A stretch of 40,996 bases of DNA from Streptomyces boncukensis (GCF_011045075.1 NZ_JAAKZZ010000009.1:1-40996); one strand, 5' to 3'. Numbered from the stretch's first letter, positions 16,685 to 25,493 are shown. Numbers and translations are program-made. Notes: generated from the letters alone by a model not told the origin.

Positions 16685-19600
16685 ATGACGCGAGCTGAGC
16701 AGCCACCGGGCGCCCCCGACGACTCCCTCGCCGCGGAATCCCGCGAGAGCGCGATAGGCGCGCTCTTGCGCTTCCCTCCGCTGCGACGGCTGTGGGGCGC
16801 GCAGTTCACGGGCAACATCGGCGACATGCTGGCCCTGCTGGTGCTGCTCCTGCTGACGATGCAGGCGGCGGCGGTGCGGGGCGCCTCGGGCGACGCGGTG
16901 TTCGGCGGCGGCTACCGCGGCATGGCCCTGGTCGTCACCGCCGTGTTCGGGCTGCGCCTGCTGTCCACGCTGCTGTTCGGCGCGGTGCTGCTGGGCCCCG
17001 TCTCCGCGCTCGTCAACCGGGACGGCAGCGGTGACGAGAAGAAGGTCCTCGACCGCCGCTGGACCATGTTCGGCGCCGACGTGCTGCGCGCCGCCGCGCT
17101 GATCGTCGCGCCCCTGTGGATCGACTGGACGGCGAGCAACGCCTTCGCCCTCCTGCTCGTCACCGTGTTCGTGGCCGGGGTCGCCGAGCGGATCTCGACC
17201 GTCACACGGGACAGCGCGGCGCCCGCGCTGCTCCCCGGGCCGCCGCCCGAGGGCGCCGCCGTGCGCCCGCTGCCGGACCACAACGAGGCGCTGCGCAGGC
17301 TGTGGCTGCGGACGAGCTTCGGCTCGCTGCCGCTGGCCGCCGCCGCGCTGGTCGCCGCCACCCTCGTGAGCAACCTGCTGGGCCCCGGTGCGGACTGGTT
17401 CAGCTCGCACCAGACCGCACTGGCGTCATACGTGGCGGCGGGGCTGTTCGCGGCGGCGGCCGCGATGGTGTACTTCCTGGAGCTGCCCGACGACACCACC
17501 CCGCGCCCCCGCTCCCCGCTGGAGGGGCTGCGCAGGCCGCGGACGGCCTCCGGCACGGACCAGGGCCGTACGGGCGCCATACCGCTGCTCGTGGGCGCCG
17601 GTGCCGCCGTCGCGGGCGCCATCGCCGCCGCCGTCGCGCTGGCGCCGCTGCGCGCGGCGGACCTGGGCGGCGGGCCCGTCACCTTCGGGCTGCTGGTGGT
17701 GGGGCTGTCCGGCGGCACGGTGGGCGGCATCCGCCTCGCTCCCCGTACGGTCCCGACGCTCTCGCGGCGCAGGCTGCTCGCCCTCGCGCTGACCGCCACC
17801 GGGGCCGCGCTGCTCGCCGCCGGGCTCGTACCGGACACCGCGACCGTCCTGGCGCTGACGCTGCTCGCGGGCGTCGCGGCGGGCGTCGCGGCCCACACCG
17901 CGCACGCGCTGCTGGACCAGGAGACGGAGGACAGCCGCCGCCCGCGTACGACCGAGCACCTGCAGGCCGCGGTGCGGCTCTCGCTCGCCGTGGGCGCGCT
18001 GGTCGCACCCGCGCTGGCGGCGCTGATCGGGCCGCACCGGGTGGAGCAGGGCGCGTTCGTCTTCGACCACGGGGGAGCGGCGTTCACGCTGATGCTCGTG
18101 GGCGCGCTGCTGCTGCCCGTGGCGGCGCTCTTCCTGGGCCGCGCTGACGACCGGCAGGGCGTGCCGCTGCGGCGCGACCTGCGGGACGCGCTGGGCGACG
18201 CCTTCGGCGGCGGCCGGCCGGTGCGCGCCCCGGCCTCGACCGGCTTCTTCATCGCCCTGGAGGGCGGCGACGGGGCGGGCAAGTCCACTCAGGTGGAGGC
18301 TGTCGCCGAGTGGATCAGGGGCAAGGGGCACGAGGTCGTCGTCACCAAGGAGCCCGGCGCGACACCGGTCGGCAAGCGGCTGCGCTCCATCCTGCTGGAC
18401 GTCTCCGAGTCCGGACTGTCGCACCGCGCGGAGGCGCTGCTGTACGCCGCCGACCGCGCGGAGCACATCGACACGGTCGTGCGTCCCGCGCTGGAGCGCG
18501 GCGCGGTCGTCGTCTCGGACCGCTATATCGACTCGTCGGTCGCCTACCAGGGCGCGGGGCGCGACCTGTCGCCCGCGGAGATCGCCCGTATCTCGCGCTG
18601 GGCGACGGACGGCCTGGTGCCCCATCTGACGGTCCTGCTGGACGTCTCCCCGCAGACCGCGCGCGAGCGCTTCACCGAGGCGCCGGACCGGATGGAGTCG
18701 GAGCCCGCGGAGTTCCACGAGCGGGTGCGCGCCGGGTTCCTCACGCTCGCCGCCGCCGACCCGACCCGCTATCTCGTGGTGGACGCCGGCCAGGAGCCGG
18801 AGGCGGTCACCGCGGTGGTACGCCACCGTCTGGACCAGGTGCTGCCGCTGTCCGAGGCCGAGAAGCAGGCCCGGGAGGAGGCTCGCAGGCGGGCGGAGGA
18901 AGAGGCCCGCCGGAAGGCCGAGGAAGAAGCCGCACGGAAGGCCGAGGAGGAGCGCAAGGAGCGCGAGCGGCAGGAGCGGCTGGAGAAGCTGCGCCGCGAG
19001 GAGGAAGAGCGCAAGCGGCGCGAGGCCGAAGAGGAGCGGCGGCGCGAGGAGGCCCGCAAGGCGGAGGAGGCCCGGCAGCGGGCCGAGGAGGAGCAGCGGC
19101 GCGCCGAGGAGGAGCGGCAGCGCCGGGAGGCCGAGGAGCGCGCCCGGCAGGAGGAGCAGGAGCGGCTGCGGCAGCAGAAGGAAGAGGAGGACCGGCTGCG
19201 CGCCGAGGCGGAGGAACGGCGGCGCGAGCGGCAGCGGAAGGCCGAGGAGGCGCTGCTGAAGGCCGAGCAGGCGCGCGCCGAGCAGGCCCGTGCGGAGCAG
19301 GCGCGCGCGGAGCAGGCGCGTGCCGAGCAGGAGGCGCGCACGGCGCGGACGGATGCCGCGGAGGGGCCAGGGGCAGGGTCAGGGTCAGCGCCAGGGACCG
19401 CGGAGGTGGATCCGCCCACCCAGGCGCTGCGGAAGGTGCAGGCCGATGACGACCGGCCCGACCGCCCGTCGGCCCCGGACGGCTCCAGCGCGGACACCGC
19501 CCAGCTGCCCCAGGCCGCCGCCGGTACGGATGCCGAGGAGACGGCGATGCTGCCCCAGGTGCAGCCGATTTCCCCGGACGAGGCCGCCCAGACGGCGATG

Positions 19601-19942
19601 CTGCCGCAGTTCCAGGAGCCGGACGAGGCGTACGCCGGGGGGCGCGAGACCGAGGTGACGAGCACTCACGAGCTGCCGCGCCCCTCGTGGGCGCAGGAGA
19701 ACCAGCTGGACGATGCACCGTCTCTGGCCGACGAACTGCTGGGCCCGCGCGAGCCAGGGACCGATACCGATACCGGGGCCGATACCGGGGCCGGGGCGGA
19801 AGCGGAACCCGGGAGCGCCGCCGGGCCAGGGACCGGGGGAGACGAGGACGCGCAGGACACCGGAGGGGCGGACACCCGTGGGTCGGACACCGGAGGGGCG
19901 GACACGCCCAAGAAGGGCGGGCGTGGGCGGAGTCGGCGCTGA
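16685..19942 (+). CDS. tmk: Fusion: 12-helix MFS-like membrane domain, thymidylate kinase, coiled-coil tail
   Basis: 1085 residues. Residues about 25-490 contain some 12 hydrophobic helices in an MFS-like layout (LRRLWGAQFTGNIGDMLALL; VLALTLLAGVAAGVAAH). Residues about 520-720 are thymidylate kinase: P-loop EGGDGAGKST, SDRYIDSSVAYQGAGR (DR[YH]), FTEAPDRMESEP; this makes dTDP from dTMP for DNA synthesis. Residues about 722-890 are a very charged Glu/Arg/Lys coiled coil, followed by an acidic, disordered tail with a repeated AMLPQ word. The same architecture is, as I recall, conserved in Streptomyces. If no free Tmk exists elsewhere in the genome, this is the essential enzyme and sits at the membrane. 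The holB gene follows 98 bases on. Confidence 0.93.
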   Translation: MTRAEQPPGAPDDSLAAESRESAIGALLRFPPLRRLWGAQFTGNIGDMLALLVLLLLTMQAAAVRGASGDAVFGGGYRGMALVVTAVFGLRLLSTLLFGAVLLGPVSALVNRDGSGDEKKVLDRRWTMFGADVLRAAALIVAPLWIDWTASNAFALLLVTVFVAGVAERISTVTRDSAAPALLPGPPPEGAAVRPLPDHNEALRRLWLRTSFGSLPLAAAALVAATLVSNLLGPGADWFSSHQTALASYVAAGLFAAAAAMVYFLELPDDTTPRPRSPLEGLRRPRTASGTDQGRTGAIPLLVGAGAAVAGAIAAAVALAPLRAADLGGGPVTFGLLVVGLSGGTVGGIRLAPRTVPTLSRRRLLALALTATGAALLAAGLVPDTATVLALTLLAGVAAGVAAHTAHALLDQETEDSRRPRTTEHLQAAVRLSLAVGALVAPALAALIGPHRVEQGAFVFDHGGAAFTLMLVGALLLPVAALFLGRADDRQGVPLRRDLRDALGDAFGGGRPVRAPASTGFFIALEGGDGAGKSTQVEAVAEWIRGKGHEVVVTKEPGATPVGKRLRSILLDVSESGLSHRAEALLYAADRAEHIDTVVRPALERGAVVVSDRYIDSSVAYQGAGRDLSPAEIARISRWATDGLVPHLTVLLDVSPQTARERFTEAPDRMESEPAEFHERVRAGFLTLAAADPTRYLVVDAGQEPEAVTAVVRHRLDQVLPLSEAEKQAREEARRRAEEEARRKAEEEAARKAEEERKERERQERLEKLRREEEERKRREAEEERRREEARKAEEARQRAEEEQRRAEEERQRREAEERARQEEQERLRQQKEEEDRLRAEAEERRRERQRKAEEALLKAEQARAEQARAEQARAEQARAEQEARTARTDAAEGPGAGSGSAPGTAEVDPPTQALRKVQADDDRPDRPSAPDGSSADTAQLPQAAAGTDAEETAMLPQVQPISPDEAAQTAMLPQFQEPDEAYAGGRETEVTSTHELPRPSWAQENQLDDAPSLADELLGPREPGTDTDTGADTGAGAEAEPGSAAGPGTGGDEDAQDTGGADTRGSDTGGADTPKKGGRGRSRR

Positions 19943-20040
19943 GCCGGGAGCCCGGCGCCGGCCGGACGGGCCCGGACTGTCAGTGGTGCCCGTGACAATG
20001 GGCAGGAAGGCGAGGGGCGGAGAGGTGGAGAGGTGGTGAC

Positions 20041-21291
20041 ATGGCGGTCTGGGACGACGTGGTGGGCCAGGAACGGGCCACGGCGCAGCTGAGCGCCGCG
20101 GCCCGCGATGCCGACGCGTATGTCACCGCGGAGGCGGGAGCGGCACGGCAGGCGGACGGCAGGCAGGGCCGGGAGGGGGCGGCCGGCTCCCCCGAGCTGT
20201 CCGGCTCGGCGATGACCCATGCCTGGCTGTTCACCGGCCCGCCGGGCGCGGGCAGGGCCGCCGCGGCGCGCGCCTTCGCCGCCGCGCTCCAGTGCGTCAG
20301 CCCGGACCGCGCGCTGGGCGGCCCGCCGGGCTGCGGCTTCTGCGAGGGCTGTCACACGACGATGGTGGGCACCCACGCCGATGTCGAGGTGGTCCGCACC
20401 GATCTGCTGACCATCGGCGTCAAGGAGACCCGCGATCTGGTGCGCCGGGCGCAGATGTCCCCGGCGGGCGGCCGCTGGCAGGTCATCGTGCTGGAGGACG
20501 GCGATCGCCTCACGGAGGGCGCGGGGAACGTGCTGCTGAAGGCGGTGGAGGAGCCCGCGCCGCGCACCGTCTGGCTGCTGTGCGCGCCGTCGACGGAGGA
20601 CGTGCTGCCGACGATCCGTTCGCGCTGCCGCCATCTCGCGCTCCGTACGCCTCCCGTGGACGCGGTGGCGGATCTCCTGGTCCGGCGGGACGGAATCGAG
20701 CCGGAGACGGCCGCGTACGCGGCGCGCGCCACCCAGGGCCATATCGACCGGGCCCGGCGGCTGGCCACCGACGAGCGCGCCCGCGCCCGCCGTGAGGCGG
20801 TGCTGAAGCTGCCCTTGCGGGTGGAGGACGTCGGCGGGGCGCTGCGCGCGGCCCAGGAGCTGATCGACGCGTCGGGGGAGGACGCGAAGCAGGTCGCCGA
20901 GGAGTTGGACGCCAAGGAGACCGAGGAGCTGCGCGCCGCGCTGGGCGCCGCCGAGGGCAAGCGGATGCCGCGCGGCACGGCGGGCGCCATGAAGGAGCTG
21001 GAGGACAAGCAGAAGCGCCGTGCCACCCGCACCCAGCGCGATTCGCTCGACCTCGCCCTGACCGACCTCACGGGCTTCTACCGCGATGTGCTGGCCCGGC
21101 AGCTGGGCTCGGAGGTCGCCCTCGCGCAGACGGACGCCGCCGAGTCCGTGGGCCGGATCGCCGCCGCCTCCCGCCCCGAGCAGACGCTGCGCCGGATAGA
21201 GGCGGTGCTGGAGTGCCGCCAGGCGCTGGACCGCAATGTGGCGCCGCTGCTGGCGGTCGAGTCGATGGCGATGGCCCTGCGCGCCGGCTGA
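20041..21291 (+). CDS. holB: DNA polymerase III subunit delta'
   Basis: Clamp-loader subunit of 416 residues. The opening VWDDVVGQERATAQL, the P-loop region GPPGAGRAAAARAFA (Arg where an active ATPase has Lys, as expected for non-hydrolysing delta'), the zinc module cysteines (CVS...CGFCEGC), DLLTIGVKETRDLVRRAQMSP, LKAVEEPAPRTVWLLCAPS and TIRSRCRHLAL (SRC) all fit. An insertion (residues 28-58) separates the first helix from the P-loop. The ATG at 20041 follows purine-rich GGAGAGG. Position next to tmk is the classic bacterial tmk-holB arrangement. Confidence 0.95.
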   Translation: MAVWDDVVGQERATAQLSAAARDADAYVTAEAGAARQADGRQGREGAAGSPELSGSAMTHAWLFTGPPGAGRAAAARAFAAALQCVSPDRALGGPPGCGFCEGCHTTMVGTHADVEVVRTDLLTIGVKETRDLVRRAQMSPAGGRWQVIVLEDGDRLTEGAGNVLLKAVEEPAPRTVWLLCAPSTEDVLPTIRSRCRHLALRTPPVDAVADLLVRRDGIEPETAAYAARATQGHIDRARRLATDERARARREAVLKLPLRVEDVGGALRAAQELIDASGEDAKQVAEELDAKETEELRAALGAAEGKRMPRGTAGAMKELEDKQKRRATRTQRDSLDLALTDLTGFYRDVLARQLGSEVALAQTDAAESVGRIAAASRPEQTLRRIEAVLECRQALDRNVAPLLAVESMAMALRAG

Positions 21292-21452
21292 CGGTGGGCC
21301 GCGAGGCGCTCTCGTCCGTACGGACCAGGAAGCGGATGCTCCGGCATGCTGCGGGCAGGGGTGGAAATGTTCCCAGGACACCCCAGGACACCCCAGACCA
21401 CACACGGGAACCCGAACACGGGCTGTCGCGCCGCGAGGAAAGGAACCGGCCC

Positions 21453-23099
21453 ATGGACACCAGACGCACCACCCGTTGCGGCGCGGTGGCGCTGGTGACA
21501 GCGGCGCTGCTGCTCTCCGGCTGTACGGGCGGTGCGTCGTCGTCGCCGGCGAAGCCCGGATCGGGAGCCTCCGCGCGCGATTCGCGTGCCGGTGCGAAGG
21601 CCCCGGTGCTGAAGCCGCTCTCCGCGAAGATCCCGGACGCCCTGAAGCCGTACTACGCGCAGAAGCTGCGCTGGCGGCCGTGCGACGCGGCGGGCACGGA
21701 CGCCCCCACGGCCCCCGAAGCGCCGGACCCGGACCTCCCGCCCTTCGAGTGCGCCAAGCTGCGCGTGCCGCTGGACTACACGCACCCGCGCGGGTCGGAG
21801 GACCTGCGGCTGGCGGTCGTCCGCAAGCGAGCGTCCGGCCCGAAGCGGGACCGCATCGGTTCGCTCCAGGTCAACCCCGGAGGTCCGGGCGGATCCGCGG
21901 TGGACTACGTCGAACGGGTGGCGGCCCTGTCGTATCCGCGCGAGGTGCGTGAGCGGTACGACATCGTCGGCATGGACCCGCGCGGCGTCGCCCGCAGCGA
22001 GCCTGTCGCCTGCCTGACCGACCGGCAGATGGACCGCTACACGGAGACCGACCAGACCCCGGACGACACCGCGGAGGTGCGCCGTCTCGGGGCGGCGTTC
22101 CAGCGCTTCGCGGACGGCTGCCGCCAGCGCACCGGCAACCGTCTCGGACATGTCTCCACGGTGGAGGCCGCCCGCGACATGGACGTGCTGCGCGCGGCGC
22201 TCGGCGACCGGAAGCTGCACTACGTGGGCGCTTCGTACGGCACCTACCTCGGCGCGTTCTACGCGGGGCTGTTCCCGAGCCGCTCCGGTCGCTTGGTGCT
22301 GGACGGCGCGATGGACCCGTCGCTCTCCGCGCGCCGGGTGAACCGCGAGCAGACGGCGGGCTTCGAGACCGCGTTCCGGGCGTTCGCGCGCGACTGCGTG
22401 AAGCGGGACGACTGCCCGCTGGGCACGGAGGACGTACGCCAGGCGGCCCGCAACCTGAACGCCCTGTTCCGGAAGCTGGACAGGACGCCGGCCGAGACGG
22501 GCGACCCGTCCCGCGAGCTCACCGAGTCGCAGGCGACGACGGGCGTGGTCCGCGCGATGTACGACGAGGGCTCCTGGCCCACACTCCGCGAGGCCCTCAC
22601 CGAGGTGAAGAAGGGCAGGGGCGCCCCGCTGCTGGCCCTCTCGGACGACTACTACGAGCGCGACGGCAGTGGCGGCTACTCCAACATCATGTACGCGAAC
22701 ACCGCGGTGAACTGCCTGGACCTCCCGCCGGCGTTCCGCACCCCGGCGGAGGCCCGCGCCTCCCTCCCGTCCTTCGAGAAGGCTTCCCCGGTCTTCGGCC
22801 GGAGCTTCGCATGGGCGGCCCTGAACTGCGGATACTGGCCGCAGAAAGCGACGGGCGCCCCGCACCGCATCACCGCCGAGGGCGCACCCCCCATCCTCGT
22901 GACCGGCACCACCCGCGACCCGGCCACCCCCTACCGCTGGGCCCGAGGACTGGCGGGCCAGCTCACCTCGGCCCGCCTCCTGACGTACGACGGCGACGGG
23001 CACACGGCCTACCTCCGCGGCAGCACCTGCATCGACTCGGCCATCAACGCCTACCTCCTGGACAACCGCCCACCCAAGGACGGCACCACCTGCTCCTGA
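21453..23099 (+). CDS. Secreted alpha/beta-hydrolase lipoprotein, tripeptidyl aminopeptidase (SlpD/E) type
   Basis: 548 residues beginning with a lipoprotein signal (hydrophobic VALVTAALLL then lipobox LSGC). The hydrolase domain shows the oxyanion region NPGGPGGSAVDYV, MDPRGVARSEP, the nucleophile elbow GASYGTYLG, an acidic residue region near TGTTRDPATPY and the His in YDGDGHTAYLRGSTC; the C-terminal part matches the TAP-like domain of Streptomyces mycelial aminopeptidases. It should cleave short peptides outside the membrane. The ATG at 21453 has AAAGGAA upstream. Another core gene, before the prophage junction. Confidence 0.92.
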   Translation: MDTRRTTRCGAVALVTAALLLSGCTGGASSSPAKPGSGASARDSRAGAKAPVLKPLSAKIPDALKPYYAQKLRWRPCDAAGTDAPTAPEAPDPDLPPFECAKLRVPLDYTHPRGSEDLRLAVVRKRASGPKRDRIGSLQVNPGGPGGSAVDYVERVAALSYPREVRERYDIVGMDPRGVARSEPVACLTDRQMDRYTETDQTPDDTAEVRRLGAAFQRFADGCRQRTGNRLGHVSTVEAARDMDVLRAALGDRKLHYVGASYGTYLGAFYAGLFPSRSGRLVLDGAMDPSLSARRVNREQTAGFETAFRAFARDCVKRDDCPLGTEDVRQAARNLNALFRKLDRTPAETGDPSRELTESQATTGVVRAMYDEGSWPTLREALTEVKKGRGAPLLALSDDYYERDGSGGYSNIMYANTAVNCLDLPPAFRTPAEARASLPSFEKASPVFGRSFAWAALNCGYWPQKATGAPHRITAEGAPPILVTGTTRDPATPYRWARGLAGQLTSARLLTYDGDGHTAYLRGSTCIDSAINAYLLDNRPPKDGTTCS

Positions 23100-23213
23100 C
23101 CCAGCACACCCGCGTGACCAGCCAGATCCCCGCCCCCACCATGGTCAGAACCACCCCCGGAAACCATGTAGACTTATCGCCGCTGCGGCTGCGAAGCTGT
23201 CCGCAGGCGATGT

Positions 23214-23287
23214 GCCGCCTTAGCTCAGTCGGCCAGAGCGACGCACTCGTAATGCGTAGGTCGGGGGTTCGACTCCCCCAGGCGGCT
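23214..23287 (+). tRNA. tRNA-Thr (anticodon CGT)
   Basis: Full cloverleaf: acceptor stem GCCGCCT (23214-23220) pairs with AGGCGGC (23280-23286); anticodon stem ACGCA/TGCGT with loop CTCGTAA giving CGT; T arm GGGGGTTCGACTCCCCC. CCA is not encoded. A TAGACT -10-like hexamer at 23169-23174 lies 39 bases upstream. The gene is intact and is the attachment site of the prophage that begins at its 3' end. Confidence 0.97.
23241..23287. other. Probable attL (tRNA 3' half) of the prophage
   Basis: The tRNA-Thr 3' half abuts reverse-strand prophage integrase DNA, the standard layout of tRNA-targeted integration. The core identity segment must lie within the anticodon-to-3' end region; its limits need the matching copy at attR, which is beyond the window. 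Confidence 0.6.
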
Positions 23288-23320
23288 CAGAAAGTGCCTG
23301 GTCACAGGCTGTTCGTGTCA

Positions 23321-23347
23321 CTGCCCGGTGGGTCTCCTGCCGGGCAG
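23321..23347 (-). terminator. Hairpin downstream of integrase
   Basis: CTGCCCGG at 23321-23328 and its complement at 23340-23347, loop of 11. It lies 28 bases past the integrase stop and could end the reverse-strand transcript before it enters the tRNA. Confidence 0.55.
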
Positions 23348-23365
23348 TACGCATTTAGTACGCAT
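23346..23365. repeat. Direct repeat AGTACGCAT x2, possible integrase arm site
   Basis: AGTACGCAT occurs at 23346-23354 and 23357-23365, a period of 11 bases, close to one helical turn. Its place between the attachment site and int fits arm-type integrase or excisionase binding sites; this is inference. Confidence 0.4.
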
Positions 23366-23374
23366 GATTTTCGC

Positions 23375-24646
23375 TCACGCAGCGAGGACGGTAACCGCGC
23401 TGGTCTCCGCCCTGTCTCGCTCGTCCTCGGCGGCGCGGCGCTCACGCAGCACGGTGAAGAGGCCGCCGACCCTGGCGAGGACGCGGCGCCGCTCCAGGAT
23501 GAGCTGGCGCCCTTCTTCGAGTCGGTCGGCCACCTCGTCGAGCCGGTCCGGCCAGAGGTGGCCGTACAGGTCGAGCGTCATGACCGCGGACTTGTGCCCG
23601 AGCATGGTCTGTACGACCTTGACGTCCGCTCCGGCCGCGATGGCGAGCGACGCGGCGGTGTGCCGGAGCTTGTGCGGCGTCAGCCCGAGGTCGTCGAGAC
23701 CCGCCGCCTTCACCGCCTTGTCGAAGACCCGCGACCGCCAGTTGTTGTAATGCAGCGCGCCGCCCTTCGGCGCGGTGAACACCAGGGCCTCGGCGTCGTC
23801 GCGCGAAACGCGTGGCCGCAGCTCCCCGACGAGCGAGGACAGTAACGGCACGGTGCGCTTCTCGTGGTTCTTGACCGGCCCGAGTTCGAGCTTGCCCTTG
23901 ACCGACGAGTACGCCTGAACGATGCGCAGGCGCCGCGTGTCGAGGTTGAGCCGCCCGGACTTGACGGCTGTTGCCTCGCCCCAGCGGATGCCGGAGTATC
24001 CCAACAGCCGGATCAGCGGCCCGTGGTCGCCGGCGGCCCGTGCCAGGGCTTCGAGCTGGTCGTACGACAGGTAGACGTGTTCGTCGTCGTCCTCGATGGT
24101 GGGCAGCTCGTGTTCCACGGCCGGGCTGACGGCGATCTTGCCGGACTTCACCGCGAACTTCATGATCATGCGGAACACGCCGAAGATCTTGATGATCCGG
24201 GCGGGCGAGAGCGTCCGGCCGGAGACGCCCGGCTCGGTGCACAGCGCGTCAATCCACGCCGAGACGTCTTCCCACTTGATGGCCGCGACCTTCCACGTCT
24301 CCCACTTCGGGAGGACGTACAGGCGGTACACCTCGTCGTAGTCGTGCCTGGTCTTACGGCCCGGCTTCCGCAGCGTCTTCGTCCACTCCTCGCCGACCAC
24401 CGAGAACAGCGTCTTGCCGGCGGAGGGGTCGCGGTACGAGCCCTTGTCGAGCTTGTCGAGCAGGTCCTGTTGGACCTTCTCGGCCTTCGGCTTCGTGGCG
24501 CATGTCTGCGACCTCTCCTTGCCGTCGGGGTCGTACCAGCGCACCCGCCAGCGGCCGGGGGGTGTCTTCTTCGCCGCCTTCGCCTTCTTGACCGCCTCCC
24601 TGTAGCTCTCGTGTGTCGTTCGGTCCTCTATCCAGACCCTTGCCAT
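23375..24646 (-). CDS. int: Prophage tyrosine-family site-specific integrase
   Basis: 423 residues. N-terminal Arm-like domain with RWRVRWYDPDGKERSQT (residues 32-48), then a SAM-like core-binding domain (about 78-180), then the catalytic domain with Arg221 (GIRWGEA), a Lys in the beta-hairpin (near 259-263), His325-x-x-Arg328 (HKLRHTAAS), His351 (LGHKS) and the nucleophile Tyr361 (DLYGHL). All catalytic residues are present. It integrates and, with an excisionase, removes the phage at the tRNA-Thr. The start codon touches the stop of the upstream Xre gene, so both are likely on one reverse-strand transcript. Confidence 0.95.
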   Translation of the reverse strand: MARVWIEDRTTHESYREAVKKAKAAKKTPPGRWRVRWYDPDGKERSQTCATKPKAEKVQQDLLDKLDKGSYRDPSAGKTLFSVVGEEWTKTLRKPGRKTRHDYDEVYRLYVLPKWETWKVAAIKWEDVSAWIDALCTEPGVSGRTLSPARIIKIFGVFRMIMKFAVKSGKIAVSPAVEHELPTIEDDDEHVYLSYDQLEALARAAGDHGPLIRLLGYSGIRWGEATAVKSGRLNLDTRRLRIVQAYSSVKGKLELGPVKNHEKRTVPLLSSLVGELRPRVSRDDAEALVFTAPKGGALHYNNWRSRVFDKAVKAAGLDDLGLTPHKLRHTAASLAIAAGADVKVVQTMLGHKSAVMTLDLYGHLWPDRLDEVADRLEEGRQLILERRRVLARVGGLFTVLRERRAAEDERDRAETSAVTVLAA

Positions 24647-25147
24647 CTAGTGGCGCTCCTGTCTGTCGGGATCGGTGCCGGGGGCCGGCGGCATGTCCGT
24701 CATCCGGCGGCCCGAGGGGCGCGCCAGCATGAGGAACTGGAGATGGGCGGCGCTGGGGTCGTCCCCGTGGACGAGCGGGCGCTGTCCGTCCGCCCAGTCC
24801 CACGCCGCCTCTTGGCTCACGTCTCCCACGCCGGTCACGCCGCACGGTTCCTGTGCGTCGTCGGCCGGGGGGAGCAGCAGCGCCGAGACGTTCACGCCGA
24901 GCGCGATGGCGAGCGCGACGAGATCGTCCACGTCCACGCGCCGTGTGCCCGCCTCGATGCGGCCGATGCCCAGTTCGGGCATCGGCCGCCCCAACTCCGT
25001 AACGCGCCGCGCGAGTTCCTTCTTGTCCCACCCTCGCGCTTCCCGTACGCGCGTGACGTTCCGGCGTACGTGCTCGCCGGAGGGGCCGAGGGGGTTCTTG
25101 GTGAGTCTGCGGCCCGTGCCGCCGGTTGGCTCGTTCACGCGGAACAT
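24647..25147 (-). CDS. Xre-family HTH regulator upstream of integrase
   Basis: 166 residues. An HTH_3 domain covers about residues 28-88: VRRNVTRVREARGWDKKELARR, then IGRIEAGTRRVDVDDLVALA and LGVNVSALLLP. The C-terminal 70 residues have no pattern I know. The stop abuts the integrase start with no gap. Its start lies three bases from a perfect palindrome (25150-25170), which is a natural operator for it, so it probably controls int expression and its own. It could instead be an activator; the sequence does not say. Confidence 0.85.
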   Translation of the reverse strand: MFRVNEPTGGTGRRLTKNPLGPSGEHVRRNVTRVREARGWDKKELARRVTELGRPMPELGIGRIEAGTRRVDVDDLVALAIALGVNVSALLLPPADDAQEPCGVTGVGDVSQEAAWDWADGQRPLVHGDDPSAAHLQFLMLARPSGRRMTDMPPAPGTDPDRQERH

Positions 25148-25149
25148 CG

Positions 25150-25170
25150 TGGCATCTCAAATAGATGCCA
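25150..25170. promoter_or_regulatory. Perfect operator-like palindrome
   Basis: TGGCATCT at 25150-25157, five-base centre, and its exact complement at 25163-25170. It lies in the divergent gap between the Xre/int operon and the Xis-like gene, just before the Xre start. Confidence 0.65.
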
Positions 25171-25181
25171 TGCAATAGCTC

Positions 25182-25244
25182 TTGCTCATTCTCAAACACC
25201 AGTTGTACCGTCTCTTTCGATCGCAGCATGAGCCGAAAGAGACG
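25182..25244 (+). promoter_or_regulatory. Possible promoter with an 11-base inverted repeat at its start point
   Basis: TTGCTC (25182-25187) and TACCGT (25206-25211) are 18 bases apart, a plausible forward promoter for the Xis-like gene. A perfect 11-base inverted repeat, CGTCTCTTTCG at 25209-25219 and its complement at 25234-25244, overlaps the -10 end and the early transcript: an operator or an mRNA hairpin. Confidence 0.5.
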
Positions 25245-25269
25245 CAACGGCGTACGGGGAAGGGGAGCC

Positions 25270-25473
25270 ATGAGCCAAGGGGTGTGGACCCCCGCGGAAC
25301 TCGCCGGGCGGCTGGGCGTATCCGTGGGGACGCTCGCGAACTGGCGGTGGCGCGGCGAAGGGCCGCGTTACGTCAAGCTCGGGTCCGGGCGCAGCTCGCG
25401 CGTGCGGTACCGCTCCGAGGATGTCGCTGCCTGGGAGGCGCGGCATGCGGCGGGCGGGGAGTCCGCCGCGTAG
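25270..25473 (+). CDS. Xis/AlpA-like winged-helix DNA-binding protein
   Basis: 67 residues with the excisionase-type pattern WTPAELAGRLGVSVGTLANW, WRGEGPRYVKLG, VRYRSEDVAAWEARH. Proteins of this size and pattern bind bent DNA at att sites or act as small regulators. The location opposite int and next to the operator-like dyads supports an excisionase or lysis-lysogeny role (inferred). The ATG at 25270 follows GGGGAAGGGGAG. A second protein with the same kind of fold lies at 26860. Confidence 0.8.
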   Translation: MSQGVWTPAELAGRLGVSVGTLANWRWRGEGPRYVKLGSGRSSRVRYRSEDVAAWEARHAAGGESAA

Positions 25474-25493
25474 TCGAGCGGTGCCCCGGTGAG

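Noticed and set aside
19666..21405. Reverse-strand open frame over tmk end and holB
   Set aside because: Antisense shadow; Arg/Pro/Gly-rich text without motifs.
23100..23213. Clear -35/-10 promoter for the tRNA
   Set aside because: Only a TAGACT -10-like hexamer is seen; no matching -35 at 17-18 bases, so I did not list it as a separate feature.
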